Shown here piece by piece: positions 23,683 to 35,129 of a stretch of 64,000 bases of DNA. Below the pieces are notes generated by a model, which searched no databases, was not told the origin of the DNA, and saw nothing but the letters and a program-made list of their open reading frames with translations. The DNA lies in the NCBI GenBank assembly GCA_002749535.1, contig MZZL01000405.1, forward strand, positions 62,001 to 126,000. The letters run 5' to 3'. How positions within the stretch are numbered: position 1 is the stretch's first letter; each line of letters begins with the position of its first letter. The DNA is from Apophysomyces variabilis (taxonomy: Eukaryota > Mucoromycota > Mucoromycetes > Mucorales > Mucoraceae). The translations under genes and the position numbers were made by a program.

Positions 23683-25859
23683 ATGTCATTGAATAACCAA
23701 ATCATTGTTGTTGGCGGTGGTCTGTCTGGATTGTCCGCTGCACATACCATCATTGAGCAGGGTGGTAATGTTCTGCTGTTGGATAAAAATCCCTTCTTCG
23801 GGTAAGTTGATACCGTTTCTCATATGTGTAACCTATCTACTCCAGGTTTTCTAACTGCTTTGTACAACCTATAGTGGAAACTCCACCAAGGCTACCTCAG
23901 GTATCAACGGTGCGTTGACGCGTACTCAGATTGCCTTGAATATCAAGGACTCCGTGGAGCAGTTCTACCAAGATACACTCAAGTCTGCACGCGACTTGGC
24001 AAGACCAGAGCTTATCAAGGTCCTCACAGGTCGTTCGGCCTCTGCCGTGGAATGGTTGCAGGATAAGTTCGAACTGGACCTGTCACTGGTCTCCCGTTTG
24101 GGTGGTCACTCTTTCCCCCGTACACATCGTGGCAAAGAACAATTCCCGGGTATGACCATCACCTATGCTCTGATGGAAGGTTTCGAAGAACTGGCCGCCA
24201 CTCAGCCCAACCGCGCCAAGATTATCAAGAAAGCGAAAGTGGAAAACTTGCTGAAAGACCAAGAGGGAAACGTGATCGGGGTTGAATATGTCCTTGTCGG
24301 AAATGCCGCCGACGGTCAGGTCTACAAAGAGTATGGTCCCGTCGTACTGGCCACGGGTGGTTATGCAGCCGATTTCACAGAAAACTCCCTCCTCAAGAAA
24401 TACCGCCCAGAATTGTGGGACCTGTAAGCTTGCTTTATTTTGCCTTTTTTCCTTTTTCTGATTGACTGAACTTTGTGTTTGTCTTTTTGGTTTCTTTCTC
24501 TTTTTGCCCACTAAAATAGGTCCACGACTAATGGTGACCACTGTACTGGTGATGGTATCAAAATGGCTGCTGTTGCTGGCGCCAGCACGGTCGACCTTGA
24601 AAAGGTGCAAGTCCATCCTACCGGCTTGGTGGACCCCAATGAACCCAACGCCAAGGTCAAGTTCTTGGCTGCTGAAGCCTTGCGTGGTTGCGGTGGTCTC
24701 TTGCTGAACAAGGACGGTGACCGTTTCTGTGACGAATTGGGCCACCGTGACTATGTCACTGGAATGATGTGGAAACAAAAGGATCCCACAATTCGCTTGG
24801 TTCTCAACACTGCTGCAAGCAAGGAAATCGAATGGCATTGCCGTCACTATGCCGGTCGTGGTTTGATGAAGCGCTTTGACAATGGTGAAGCCCTTGCCAA
24901 GGAAATGGGCATTTCCCCCGCAAAACTCCAGCAAACCTTCGATACTTACAACGCCATTGCCGAAGGAAAGCAGAAAGATCCTTGGGGCAAGCGTTTCTTC
25001 CACAACGTTCCTATTAAGATGACTGATTACTTCTATGTCGCCTTGATGCAACCTGTGCTGCACTACACTATGGTATGTGAAACAAGACAAGATAAGATAA
25101 AAAAAACCGCAACCTTTATTGTGAAACAGTCCATGTCTGACAAAAAAAAATTTTTTCCCTATTTGCTTTCCATCACAGGGTGGTGTGGAGATAACCCCAG
25201 ACGCAGAAATCAAGGCTTCCCAAGGTGGTGTTGTGAAGGGTCTCTTTGCTGCTGGTGAAATGTGCGGTGGTGTCCATGGTGCCAACCGTCTTGGTGGTTC
25301 TTCATTACTTGGCTGTGTTGTGTTTGGTCGTGTGGCTGGACAAACCGCGTCTCGTTACCTGTTCTCCAAGTTGATTAATAACACCCAGGTCGCTCAACAG
25401 CGTCTGGGCGCTATCGCACAGCACCTTAACAGTGGGGTTGGCATCAACGTGGCCTTGGATCCTAACCAACCGAACCACGTCAACATTGGTATCTCATGGG
25501 CAGGTGGTAATATCCCAGCCATTCAATCAGGAGCACCCGTTTCCCAACCACAGCAACAACCACAGCAACAACCACAGCAAGCAGCATCTGATGCACCCAA
25601 GACCCAAGACGAACCAAAGAAGTTAGGTGAATACACAGCAGAAGAAGTTGCCAAACATAACAAGGAAAATGACTGCTGGGTTATCGTCAACGGTCAGGTG
25701 CTCGATGTCACTAACTTCTTGCCTGATCATCCTGGAGGCAAAAAGGCCATTTTGATTTATGCAGGACGTGAAGCAACAGAAGAGTTCAACATGCTGCATA
25801 AGCCAGATGTCGTACAAAAGTATGCACCTGAAGCTATCATTGGTACCTTGAAAAAGTAA
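23683..25859 (+). CDS. Fumarate reductase flavoprotein fused to cytochrome b5
   Basis: Soluble fumarate reductase (yeast Frd1/Osm1 type) that reduces fumarate to succinate and reoxidises flavin. Four exons (23683-23801, 23875-24423, 24520-25072, 25179-25859) join in phase to 633 aa. An FAD dinucleotide-binding motif, VVGGGLSGLSAA, opens the protein, followed by GNSTKATSGINGA, VVLATGGYAADF, KVQVHPTGLVDP, then HGANRLGGSSLLGCVVFGR, which carry substrate and FAD contacts. A Gln/Pro-rich linker (about residues 525-545) leads to a C-terminal cytochrome b5 domain with the haem-ligand motif LPDHPGGKKAIL and the second His in MLHKPDV. There is no mitochondrial presequence or ER signal, so a cytosolic location is inferred. 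The b5 domain suggests electron delivery from a cytochrome b5 reductase. Codon use looks biased toward C/G-ending codons compared with neighbours, which hints at high expression. Confidence 0.95.
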
Positions 25860-26427
25860 AGAAAACAAAAAAGGGGAAGAGATTAAAAAACCAAAAAAAA
25901 GAGAGATAAACTATAAAACAACAAATCGACTACAATAAAATCAAAACAAGCCATGCGTTGCTTGTTTGTTCAAGAGGATGCTATAGACTCATAACCTTGT
26001 CCCTGTTCTATTCCTCATCTTCGAACAAAGAGGATGTGTCTTTGCCTGATTCATATAGAAAGTGCATCGATAGGTTCCACTACATGCTTCTTGAAAGAAA
26101 TAAGAACATGCAGCGGAATTGTTGTCCACTGCATGTTTCTGTTTGCGTATCATGCACCCTGTCAGGCGATTCCCTTTTCTTTTTTCGTTCGATATCAAAA
26201 GACAAGAAACTATTGACGCGTTATCTTTCAGTATAGATCCGTTGTCTGTATATCATGTTATACAAATCACTTCTTGTGTCAATGGCACCGTAATTTCAGG
26301 GCGCAAAATGAAATCTATGATTTCGAAAGGGCAATATCACAGGCCTTTTTATTTTCTTTTTCTATGATATGCAGTGCTATTATCAAAACAGTTTATTTCT
26401 TGTAAAATAAAAATCTGGCATGATGAT
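25860..26427. other. Intergenic between convergent genes
   Basis: About 570 nt of 3' flank between the convergent fumarate reductase (plus) and GT31 (minus) genes. A-rich tracts just after 25860 look like 3' UTR. Short open frames have no recognisable features. Confidence 0.6.
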
Positions 26428-28243
26428 CTACTCCATGATGCTCCATTTGGGTTGTTTTAATAGAGTGACGCCTTTGACACGATCGCAGTTAAATCCCCAA
26501 TCTTTCCAATGATTTTTCTTTCCATGACAAGGGTAACATAAGGCACAGATGCTGCTTCTAAAACCAGTACACATTTTTCGTCCCTGTTTCAAGTTCTCTA
26601 GCATGTCATACATCGTGCCTCCCAACGCGTCTGGTTCACCAAAATCGCCAAAATGTTTAGCAATCATATCCTCTTCGCAGGCATCGATCTGCTGTATCCG
26701 AGGATCATTGATAGGCTCCATCTTGTATGGATATAACCAAATCCCAAGATTCTGGTCCTCGTTCTTAACGAACGTCCTTGGTCCTTTGCCAACACCAATC
26801 ATATGCACGACATCGCGCGAAAGAATGTAGAGTGCACCAGCTGTGTACCGAGGGAACACAGGCAGGGGGTAATTAAACTCGCTGTTCTTGTTATTTGCAT
26901 CCCGGATCGGCGGAATATTCCTAAAACAGTTGCATGATCTTCGTTAGAAAAGATCCGAAGAAGCAAGACATCCTTTACCAGTAACTCAATCCTCGCCAGT
27001 ACCGTGTTTGACGACCTAGCAGCTGTAGTTCTTTGGTGATGGTATCCCATCGTGCAAAAATGTCATCGTCGGTCTTGATAAGATAATCGTAATCATACTG
27101 ATCGGCCCACACCATGGTTGCATATACTTTCCGGCTCAAATCTTCGTACAGATCCGAACTATCCACTATTAAGATATCACCGTATGTTTCGTTTTCCTTC
27201 TCAATCTCGGGTCCCAACGTGGCCATTCGATCCGAAGGCGGCTGGCCAAGAATAAAGCGATAAACGTAGGAAACATCGGGGTCATCTCGCGGCATGAGCG
27301 TGAGGGTCGTCTCACGGAACGTTTTCCGCCTCTCGATGCTTTTCGGTGTCCATGCCGACAAGACGATCACCAGGACCTGTACCTTGGTATCACGCAGTCC
27401 TGGAAACGGTTTCGTTTCGGGCATCTCGATAATGGCCGTTTGGACGCTGCTACGCATGCTGTTCACTTGATGCAGGGCGGCAAACATGGTGATGAACACA
27501 ACGACGGTGAGGGGAAGGATCAGGATACGGACAACGGTGGATTTGTGATTGATGGGTGCTGGTGCATGATTCCCTTCAGATTTACGATGATATTTAGGGC
27601 TGGAGGCAAGGATGATTTTCAAGACGTTGGAGACCAGAAGAATGAGACAGATCGTCATCCATTTCCAAAGCGGTTGATCAAACCCGTAGTAGGAACTGAC
27701 AAAAGCGGATACCGACCAGTTGATGACTGTCAATGTTATCAGCCGCACGATGGCATTGCTTAGTTCGTAATGATAAAGCCAGCGTCGCAGCATACTCGTG
27801 GTCAAAATCCAGCTCCAGTAGCCCGCAAGAACACACTAAGGATAAGAGAGAGAAGAGGGAAAGTAAAAATTTGAGTCCTTCTGTTCTATTTCCCTCCTTG
27901 TTATCTTTTTTTTCCTTGTCTCCTCGTTCCTTTTTTCTTTTTACCCATAATGATGCCACACAGTAGATCAAGGATGTACTCTTATTCTCGAACAAGCCGG
28001 TGTCATCGTAACGAGGTAGGATCCATGCTCGTGATAGATTGCGTAGTAGTCCGATTCCGGCAGGTATGAGACTCAGCAGACGAAGGAGAATGATGGGTAA
28101 GTGGAATCGACGAGGAACATTTAGTGAGGACAGGGACAGAGCTCGCCGACGGAATGATGGAAGACCATGAGACTATTTTAAAAAGGATAAGGTTCGACCG
28201 ATGTCCTTTGTTTTTTCCTTCCTATTCAAAGTACCGCAGACAT
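26428..28243 (-). CDS. GT31 beta-1,3-galactosyltransferase-like, multi-TM N-terminus
   Basis: Glycosyltransferase family 31 member, expected in the Golgi or ER, transferring a hexose in beta-1,3 linkage; the acceptor is unknown. Exons 28243-28235 (nine bases, tentative), 28172-27945, 27835-26979 and 26920-26428 join in phase to 528 aa. The N-terminal about 200 residues hold several hydrophobic stretches (for example LIYCVASLW spliced to CVLAGYW, WMTICLILLVSNVLKIIL, VRILILPLTVVVFITMF). The catalytic domain follows: VLVIVLSAWTPKSIERRKTF, DYDYLIKTDDDIFARW with the DDD metal-binding motif, RYWRGLSYW, YTAGALYILSRDVVHMI and KNEDQNLGIWL, the family's usual ED motif. The tail is Cys-rich (CTGFRSSICALCYPC). 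Identity to GT31 is firm. The first exon and start (MSA...) rest on phase and splice signals only. Confidence 0.85.
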
Positions 28244-29160
28244 ATAAAATCTAATGGCGAAGAGAAAAACAGGGAAATGGAAGAAAGGAAATCGATGGCC
28301 ATGTAACAAAAGAAGGAAAAGGAGAGAGACACAGATCAGTTACATCGTTCGAATGCCTTTCGACGTTACCACAAAGAACAACTTTCTGGTCGCCAGGAAA
28401 CTTTTGAAGGCCAAATGTCACACGAACCAGACGAAAAAGAAGGATTTGCACCGGGAAACTGACCCGATTAGCCCGACTAGCCAATATGTACGCCACAGTT
28501 GGAAAAAGGAACGATAAACTCCGGTCAGCCCGGATGATTTACATGGATGATATGTACGTGCATCCTCTTTACAAAGCAAGCCATGGAAATACTAATGAAA
28601 AAGCGGATGGGTATAGCTAAAGTAGAGCACAACGTTACCTTGGAAACCAACAGAAAGGGTAATTTATTGGCCGTTTCTACCACATACGAAAGCATCCTGT
28701 CGAATTGGGTCGCTATTTACTCTCCTCTCATTCAGTTCCTTGATGACGGCAGTGCCATTATATCTATATCAGTTTACACCGTACGATCCCCGAATGCTAG
28801 TTTCTGATACGAACTCCATCTTGATAGCATCGTCTCTTATACGAGAATACCATAGGCGCTTTACTCATTTCAACCATATCCTGGTTTTCAATGCTTAGGA
28901 ACAATGATCTATAGGTCAATGACTCATCGATTGAATAGACAAAAGAGACATAAACAAAGACAAGCATGTAAGAGCATACAGGGATACTATACTCCAACAT
29001 TAGTTGTAAAAGAAAAAAGTACTGATTTCTTGTTATTTTTTTTTTAATTTATTCAAGTAGAAAGGAGAGAGAGATAGATAGATAGAGGGGAAAGATGCAG
29101 CTTTTTTGTTTGTCATTTTGGGATCAAATTCCCTCTTTTTTCTTTTCTTTTTTATTTATA
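28244..29160. other. Intergenic, GT31 promoter / UBC9 3' side
   Basis: About 0.9 kb. A short GATA/TAGA repeat lies near 29073-29087, and the region around 29020-29160 is T-rich. Short open frames are Lys-rich translations of purine-rich DNA and not convincing. I see no RNA gene. Confidence 0.55.
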
Positions 29161-30120
29161 TTACGTCGGTCGGTTTTGTTGTGCTTGCTCGCGTACACGT
29201 CGCTCATATTCTTTCCTGTCGCGTCTAATTGATTTACAATTCACATCCAATGAATGAATACGCAATGTCATCTAACGGGATATGCCAAAGTTGTTTACCT
29301 GAAGAGCATGTAAGCGTCTTGTTGCGCTGGAGACTCTGGGTTCGGATCATTCAATAAATCTTGGACACCAAGCAAAATCTGATCATCCAGTATTAAGAAA
29401 AAAAACAACATAATGATTGATTTATCATACCTGTTTGACGGTGATGGCAGGTTTCCATCCCTCATCTTCGTTTAATATAGACAAACAAATGGTTCCGGAA
29501 GGATAGACATTTGGATGGAATAAAGGTGGGGTGAATTTGCCTATATAGACAGAGAGACAAGATTTTTGTTTTTTTTTCCTAGTGGTTGAGTTATAAGAGC
29601 AAAAATAAAGCATTCAAGGTTGGCTACTTACATTTGGGTGGTTTACTGGGATAATCTACATATAAAAAGTTCATGAGTTAAAATATGTCCTCTCCCCCAG
29701 TCTCTCTCTATTCCTGCAGAGCTATACCTTCAGGAAAAGTCATCACCACCTTGTATACACCGACCTCCCATGGCGTCTAGTGTTCGTTGAAGAAGTTGAC
29801 AGCTGTGAGTTACAAACGAGCTTTATTCTGTTTCCATGAGCCCAAAAAAAAAATTAAACAACTTACATTCTCTTTGCCAGGAATTCCACAAGTCCACACC
29901 ATCAGATCCAAAGAACCGTCTGCATTCTTTCCTGGCCGTGCCCAAAATCCCTAAATGGGATAATGGTAATATGAGAGTTAAAGGAATTCAAACAGGTTCA
30001 TCCATTTTATTTTTTTTTCGGACAGATACCGTTAGATACCATTCCACTTACATGAGGATGATCTTTACGCCATTGTTTACGCTCTTCCATTAAACGAGCA
30101 CGCGCAATTCCGGAGCTCAT
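29161..30120 (-). CDS. UBC9: SUMO-conjugating enzyme UBC9
   Basis: E2 enzyme that takes SUMO from the E1 and attaches it to nuclear and other substrates at psi-K-x-E sites. Seven exons (30120-30052, 29950-29867, 29776-29728, 29655-29632, 29540-29431, 29378-29299, 29224-29161) join in phase to 159 aa, matching the usual 157-159 aa. The N-terminus, [20 protein letters not shown], carries the SUMO/E1-binding helix. [20 protein letters not shown] and [18 protein letters not shown] lead to the active site [20 protein letters not shown], where Cys is the thioester residue. WKPAITVKQ spliced to [19 protein letters not shown] is hallmark UBC9. The fourth exon is only 24 nt. The model is complete and I see no lesion. 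Confidence 0.97.
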
Positions 30121-31074
30121 GGTTTATTGCCAAAGAATAAAAGGGAAATAACTGAAAAAAAATTCGATGCAGTGGGTTTTGCAAACGAAGCCTTGTGTGG
30201 GCACAGCAAATCCTCACTTTCAATGTCCGCTACGCGCTTGCGAGTTGGAGGAAAAGCAGCGGCAGCTTACTATCATCCCATGTCAGTGTTTGTTGAGATA
30301 CAAATTCACAAATTCACAAATGTACGGCATGAGTCACACCTCGTTTTAGATTGGCTTTCTTAATGGACTCTGTTTTAATGCCAAAAGTGAAGGGCTCTGT
30401 CATAGCATCGAAGCAACCCAAAGCGCAAAATTTCCCTTAGCATGATATATCTATTCACTTTTGACCTTGATCCTATTACTTTCATTATTTCAGTAAGCAA
30501 ACCTTGCCAGATACTGACAAAGAATGATTAGTATGGCACGAGATTTACTTCATTAGCTGTTATTCCTAATGGTTGATAATGAATATATTCACCACGGATA
30601 ACGCAGTTATACTCTGATGATGAAAAGCTGAAGCAGAAAATGGCAACCATTCGATAATGCATTAAAACCGACTATCTAACGCGGTACGATCCCAAAATCA
30701 TGATTACTTTGGTTTCTCTCGGATGCAATGCGTTTTGCCATCGTCTTCATGTGGGAACACTTTTACCCAGAAGCATTACTTCATCCAGCGGTAGCTTCCA
30801 CTGGCTTTTTCCTTTTTTTTTCAATTGTAGCACAACCATAGCATGTTTTCCCGTTCTATACCGTTATGCATCAATGCACCGGAAAGTGCTTTTGTAAACA
30901 TGGCAAAGAGCAGAGAAGGTTTGTCCTTGCCTTCTTGTTTATCATTCCGAAAATGGAAACAATTTCTCCTGCTCTTCTTCTCATTCATCTACTCCGTGCA
31001 TCTTTTTATTACATTCTACAAAAAGTTCAAAGAGAAAAGGGGAAAAAAAAAAGGAATCCGCCAAAATGCTTAAT
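30121..31074. other. Intergenic, UBC9 promoter / MPC2 3' side
   Basis: About 0.95 kb upstream of UBC9 and downstream of MPC2, both on the minus strand. Short open frames lack features. Nothing else is supported. Confidence 0.55.
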
Positions 31075-31725
31075 TTAGGCCGTACCGGCCGCCACCTTTT
31101 GCTTATACTCATCCGTCTGACGATACCTACGTACGTACGCGTGTGTGTGTGTTTGTGTGTGTGTGAAAACGCGGAGATTAGATGATATGCTTTTCTTTTT
31201 CCCGACATATATCCTCTTACATAAAGATACGGCCGACTTGAGTCATGCCTGTTCCAGCAACAAAGAGATTGACGGCAAACAAAGACCAATTCTTGGGAAT
31301 AATCACAGTAGAGTAACGAGTCCAGATAAGACCAGTAGCCATCAAAGCTAAGCAAAGTTTGATCTGTTAAATCTCGAGAAAAGAAAACTTGTGTGCCATG
31401 TTGTATGCGTATCCATGGCTATCCCCGTTCTTTCTACTCTCTTTCCCGCTCACTCTTTTTCGTCACGTTTCCTATCACTTACAAAGGTTTTGCGACAAAC
31501 TCAGTTTATCAGCAGGACGAGACAAGTCACCAATGCCTGCAATGACCAAGGCCTAATGGGAATAGAATGTGGGGATAAATGGACAAAGAAGCAAGTTGTA
31601 TGTCCACTTCGTTTTTTTCTTTTTACCCATTTCATGGCAGGGGCCCAAAAGTGAATTGTCTTTGGGCCAGCAGGTGAGTTGATAAACCGAGTAAGGGCGG
31701 ATTGGGATGCACTCGACGCGGCCAT
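31075..31725 (-). CDS. MPC2: Mitochondrial pyruvate carrier subunit MPC2
   Basis: Subunit of the inner-membrane heterodimer that imports pyruvate into mitochondria. Four exons (31725-31627, 31552-31483, 31347-31221, 31126-31075) join in phase to 115 aa, close to the usual 110-130. Landmarks: HFWAPAMKW spliced to ALVIAGIGDLSRPADKLSLS, then ATGLIWTRYSTVIIPKNWSL and FAVNLFVAGTGMTQVGRIF. The WAP.MKW..V.AG..DL.RPA.KLS pattern and the RYS.VI.PKN loop assign it to MPC2 rather than MPC1. Three hydrophobic segments fit the family. The start MAASSASQSALTRFINSP is amphipathic and short. The last intron contains a CA/GT dinucleotide repeat, and its acceptor lies in a CGTACGTACG repeat. The C-terminal exon (YRQTDEYKQKVAAGTA) is supported by phase and splice signals only. 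Confidence 0.92.
31131..31164. repeat. GTAC/GT microsatellite in MPC2 intron
   Basis: GTACGTACGC runs into an alternating GT tract with one interruption (positions 31139-31164). It lies inside the last MPC2 intron, directly beside the predicted acceptor. Confidence 0.8.
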
Positions 31726-32290
31726 GGTGTTGGTGAAAGTAAAAGCCTTTTTTCTCCCCCGTCCCCAACCATTCTTCTCATCCAAGTTTCAATCCCCGCA
31801 CCTATAGACACTTGTTCCATTTCTATACTGCAAAAAATATTAAAAAATAAAAAAAGGAGGGATGGCATCACTGACAGCAGAAAAAACTTTGTTTAATTAA
31901 CACAACAGTTCATACTCTAATAAGTTTATGTATTAATGTATAGTCCATATCAATTATTTTTTTTAATAAAAGGGCATAGAACTTAGAGAACACGCATTGG
32001 ATATTGATCTTCTGTTCTTTTTGGTTATCTTGTTTGTAAATACTTGCTAACTGTCAAAAACTATCAAAAAGCAAAAAAGAAATAAAGGGAGAAAAATAAA
32101 AGAAAACTTTCTACATGTGTACTTGTCCAAAGAGAGAAAAAAAAAAAGAAAACCATTTGCCGATACATATAAACAAAAAAAAAAAGAACAACAACAAAAA
32201 TCAAACGAGGAAAAAGAAAAAGAAAAAGGATCGTAAAAGAAAAAAGAAAAAGAAAACAAAAGAAATACACAAAGACAAGTTCTTTTTTTT
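31726..32290. other. Intergenic with long A/G-rich tract
   Basis: MPC2 promoter side and velvet 3' flank. From about 32078 to 32290 the plus strand is almost all A and G with little T; this would be a pyrimidine-rich 3' UTR on the velvet transcript. No coding sequence is supported. Lys-rich open frames here are compositional. Confidence 0.6.
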
Positions 32291-34167
32291 TTATCGTGCA
32301 GCGAATAGATGCGACATGCCCAGCATGCCACTGACATTGGATCTTTGTGATGGTGGTTGTACATCGCCATGTGGCACCCAAGGCTGTGGTTGTTCATGCA
32401 TCATGGGGATGGGTGCAGGTAATAAGAGAGGCGACCGTCTACAGGGTATGACGTCGGCCATGATGGCACGCAAAGGTGGAAGTCGCCAGTGGTCATGGCC
32501 CTCAAAAGAAGGCGCTGGAGTGCTGCCCGAAGGAGGAGGATGAGGAAGAGGAAGAGAATGTGTTGGTTCTGAATGGGGTAAATCATAAGAGGCCGAACAA
32601 GAAGGTGGTGATGATGTGTATTGGCTGGTGAAAGTAAGTGTGGGTGAAGGAGGATTGCTCATCGGATCAAATAAACGTGTTGGTGTTGTAGAAGAAGAAG
32701 AAGCAACGGCAGCAGGAGGAGGAGGAGCATGTCGCATAGGAAACGAGGGTTGCCATCCGTTGGTTACATGGTGCGTCGTCGTGGATGGTCCCCCAAAGGA
32801 CTGAGATCGCATCGTACGTTCACCATCCGACGAAAGCGAGGAGGATGGCGAAAGCTGTCGATACTCGGGATGATCACGCGGCTCATAATGGTACCGGAAT
32901 TTATTCGTAAAGGTGAATTGCTGTTGGGATGGCTTTCTCGTATGCGCATCTTCCTGCTGCCATGCTCCGGAATGGTCTTCCGGACTAGATTTACGTCGAC
33001 TAGAACGACCTCCATGACTAGAATGCAATCTCGTCTCGGTGGAAGAAGATGACATGTCGGTATTCATATCAATTTTTCGCTTACGGGTGGTAGAACTAAA
33101 GAAGAAAAAAAAGTCTTTTTAGTCTAATGATCGATTTGGAATAGAAGGTACATCCTAGAAAAACTTACGATTGCAATCGGTGTTCTTTCCGGATGCGCAT
33201 TTTGACACCTTGGTCCGAAAAGGTCCGTGATAGAAAGGTAGCTTCCAAGGGACCGGGAAATCGCTTAGGTACGAAGACGGTGAAGACATCGGATAACATT
33301 GTTGTACGGTTCTGGACAACACCCCTAAAATGGGAGCCAACAGGTGAGTCTAAGATGAGTATAACAAAGAGTAAAGAGGCTTACTCTACGATTTCAAAAA
33401 GTGAGAACTGGAGCTGGTATTTGCCTTCCTTTTTGACGGCAAGATCTCCAAAAACAAAGAATCCACCATCTGTACAATGATCAAGGGGTATAATTTAGAT
33501 GAGTCAAACGGGATAAAAAAACTTAAATTTTCCTTTTGATTTGGGTTACTGACCTGTGTTATCTATGTCTCTTAATCGGTAAAGAGATGAGACTGTGGAA
33601 CCTGATAAGTAATCCTGCGATGGAAGTAACAGTTTGGTCGGGTCGCTTGCGGGTACAAGGTTCGCCACCATAAAGTAAAATGGGCTCTGTAGGTATTTCC
33701 TATCATCACTATAAGTCTTTTGTGTACTTTGTACAACGAGCGCTTTTGTTTTCGTTCCAGTTTTACTGACGTACTTTGTGTCTTCAGCGGAGCAGTTCAA
33801 CCAGTGCATTTGCAAGATCGGTGGTGGTTCAATAGGTCTTCGATCTAAGAGACATATACAAAAGTGTTTGAGAACACATGATTTTCTGTACTGGGTATGA
33901 TGACGATATGATGCTGATGATGTTACCTCGCTCATTGATGACGCTCACTTTGGCTCGTTGTGGTTGTTGTCGTATAACTAATTCATACCCTCTGATGGGT
34001 AAGAGTACAAACAAATAAGAGCGGGTGGTGTTTTAATTTCATCGTATCGTTTTGTCAAGGGAAAATAAAAGCGCACCTTTCTTCGGGTAGGTCGACAAGG
34101 GAACTGGATATAAAACGATAGGTACAAGTTGAGTTGTCTTGTTTACTGATGGTTGCCATAGTGTCAT
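32291..34167 (-). CDS. Velvet-domain transcriptional regulator (VelB/VosA-like)
   Basis: Velvet proteins are fungal NF-kB-like DNA-binding regulators of development, sporulation and metabolism. Six exons (34167-34077, 33989-33927, 33844-33554, 33469-33385, 33324-33169, 33095-32291) join in phase to 496 aa. The velvet domain fills the first five exons: [70 protein letters not shown] spliced to the next exon, then [20 protein letters not shown] and [17 protein letters not shown] basic TRKRK patch opens the last exon. The remaining about 265 residues are Ser/Pro/His-rich and probably disordered. A long proline-rich tail after the velvet fold is common, but assignment to VelB, VosA or another subfamily is not possible here. 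Start [10 protein letters not shown] was chosen over an upstream Phe/Leu-rich frame. Confidence 0.9.
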
Positions 34168-35129
34168 AGAACAGAAGCACAGAATCTCCAGAAAGAAGAA
34201 AAGAAAAAGAAAAAGAAAAGAACTGAATAGAAGGATAAATAGATGTTTATACGGAAAAGTCATTTTCCGTCATGTATTGTGGCACGAGAAAGGGCTAGCG
34301 AGCAGTTTGGACCCATTGAAAAGTACTATAAAGGCAAAATTAGTGAGTGGGCTATAGGGATGGATGAGAAAAAAAAATAATTCTTGTTATGAATAAATTT
34401 ACTCAAAAGGGTAATATGCCAAGACTTTTTCCTGGATCTACCCATTTCCTAGGTTACATACAGCCCCTTTCCTTTTTTTAGTTTTACCTCTATTTGCTGG
34501 AAAACGCAATATGCTTTTTGCCCTCTTTCGCTGTTACCCATCTTTAAAAAAAGAAATAACCGGATTTAGAGGGCTTGGCAAAAATGTGAACAGCCTAAAA
34601 AAAAATTCCCCTTTTTGTTGCAGAACCAAAAGATTTCCTGTAATTGAATCGGAATCCATGTGATTCCCTTCCCAACTTCCTACACGACATGTTGGATCAA
34701 AAAGAAAAAAATGCCAAGGAAAACCTTCTTTTTTTCGGGTCAATGTTCTTATGACATGTTCCCATAACGACATATCTTCTTATCTCCGATATCCTCAATA
34801 ATCTTTATGAACGTGGCCTTCTTTCTCTCAGTGTTAAAGCCAGTGTAAATTTCATGTCATTGAAGAATAGCACTTTCGTTAAATTATTGATGATAAGTGA
34901 ACTCATCATCATGGTCAATTATCGGAATGGTTTCCTTTTTTTGTTCTTTCTCTTCATGAAACTTATGTCACTACATATCAGCTGCTCTTATTTTTAAGTT
35001 GTTCTTTTCTGCATAGTGTTTCGTAATCATGTCCCTCTCTTACATATTGGTATAAACATACAGAAAATAAGTTTACTTTTATTTACAGTAAGGGATAAGC
35101 TGGTTTCTTTTTTACTTGGGTAGTCTAAT
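34168..35129. other. Intergenic, velvet promoter / BAG gene 3' side
   Basis: About 0.96 kb with several T and A runs. Just upstream of the velvet start the plus strand has an AAAGAA-type repeat (34195-34220). I see no coding or RNA feature. Confidence 0.55.

Noticed and set aside
24083..25285. 400-codon minus-strand open frame
   Set aside because: It lies antisense over the fumarate reductase gene, crosses its intron and has no family features. Codon bias of the sense strand explains its openness.
28180..28200. GGTTCGACC resembling a tRNA B-box
   Set aside because: No matching A-box, acceptor stem or cloverleaf could be folded around it.
32115..32543. Lys-rich 142-codon open frame
   Set aside because: Produced by the A/G-rich tract and the antisense of the velvet last exon.
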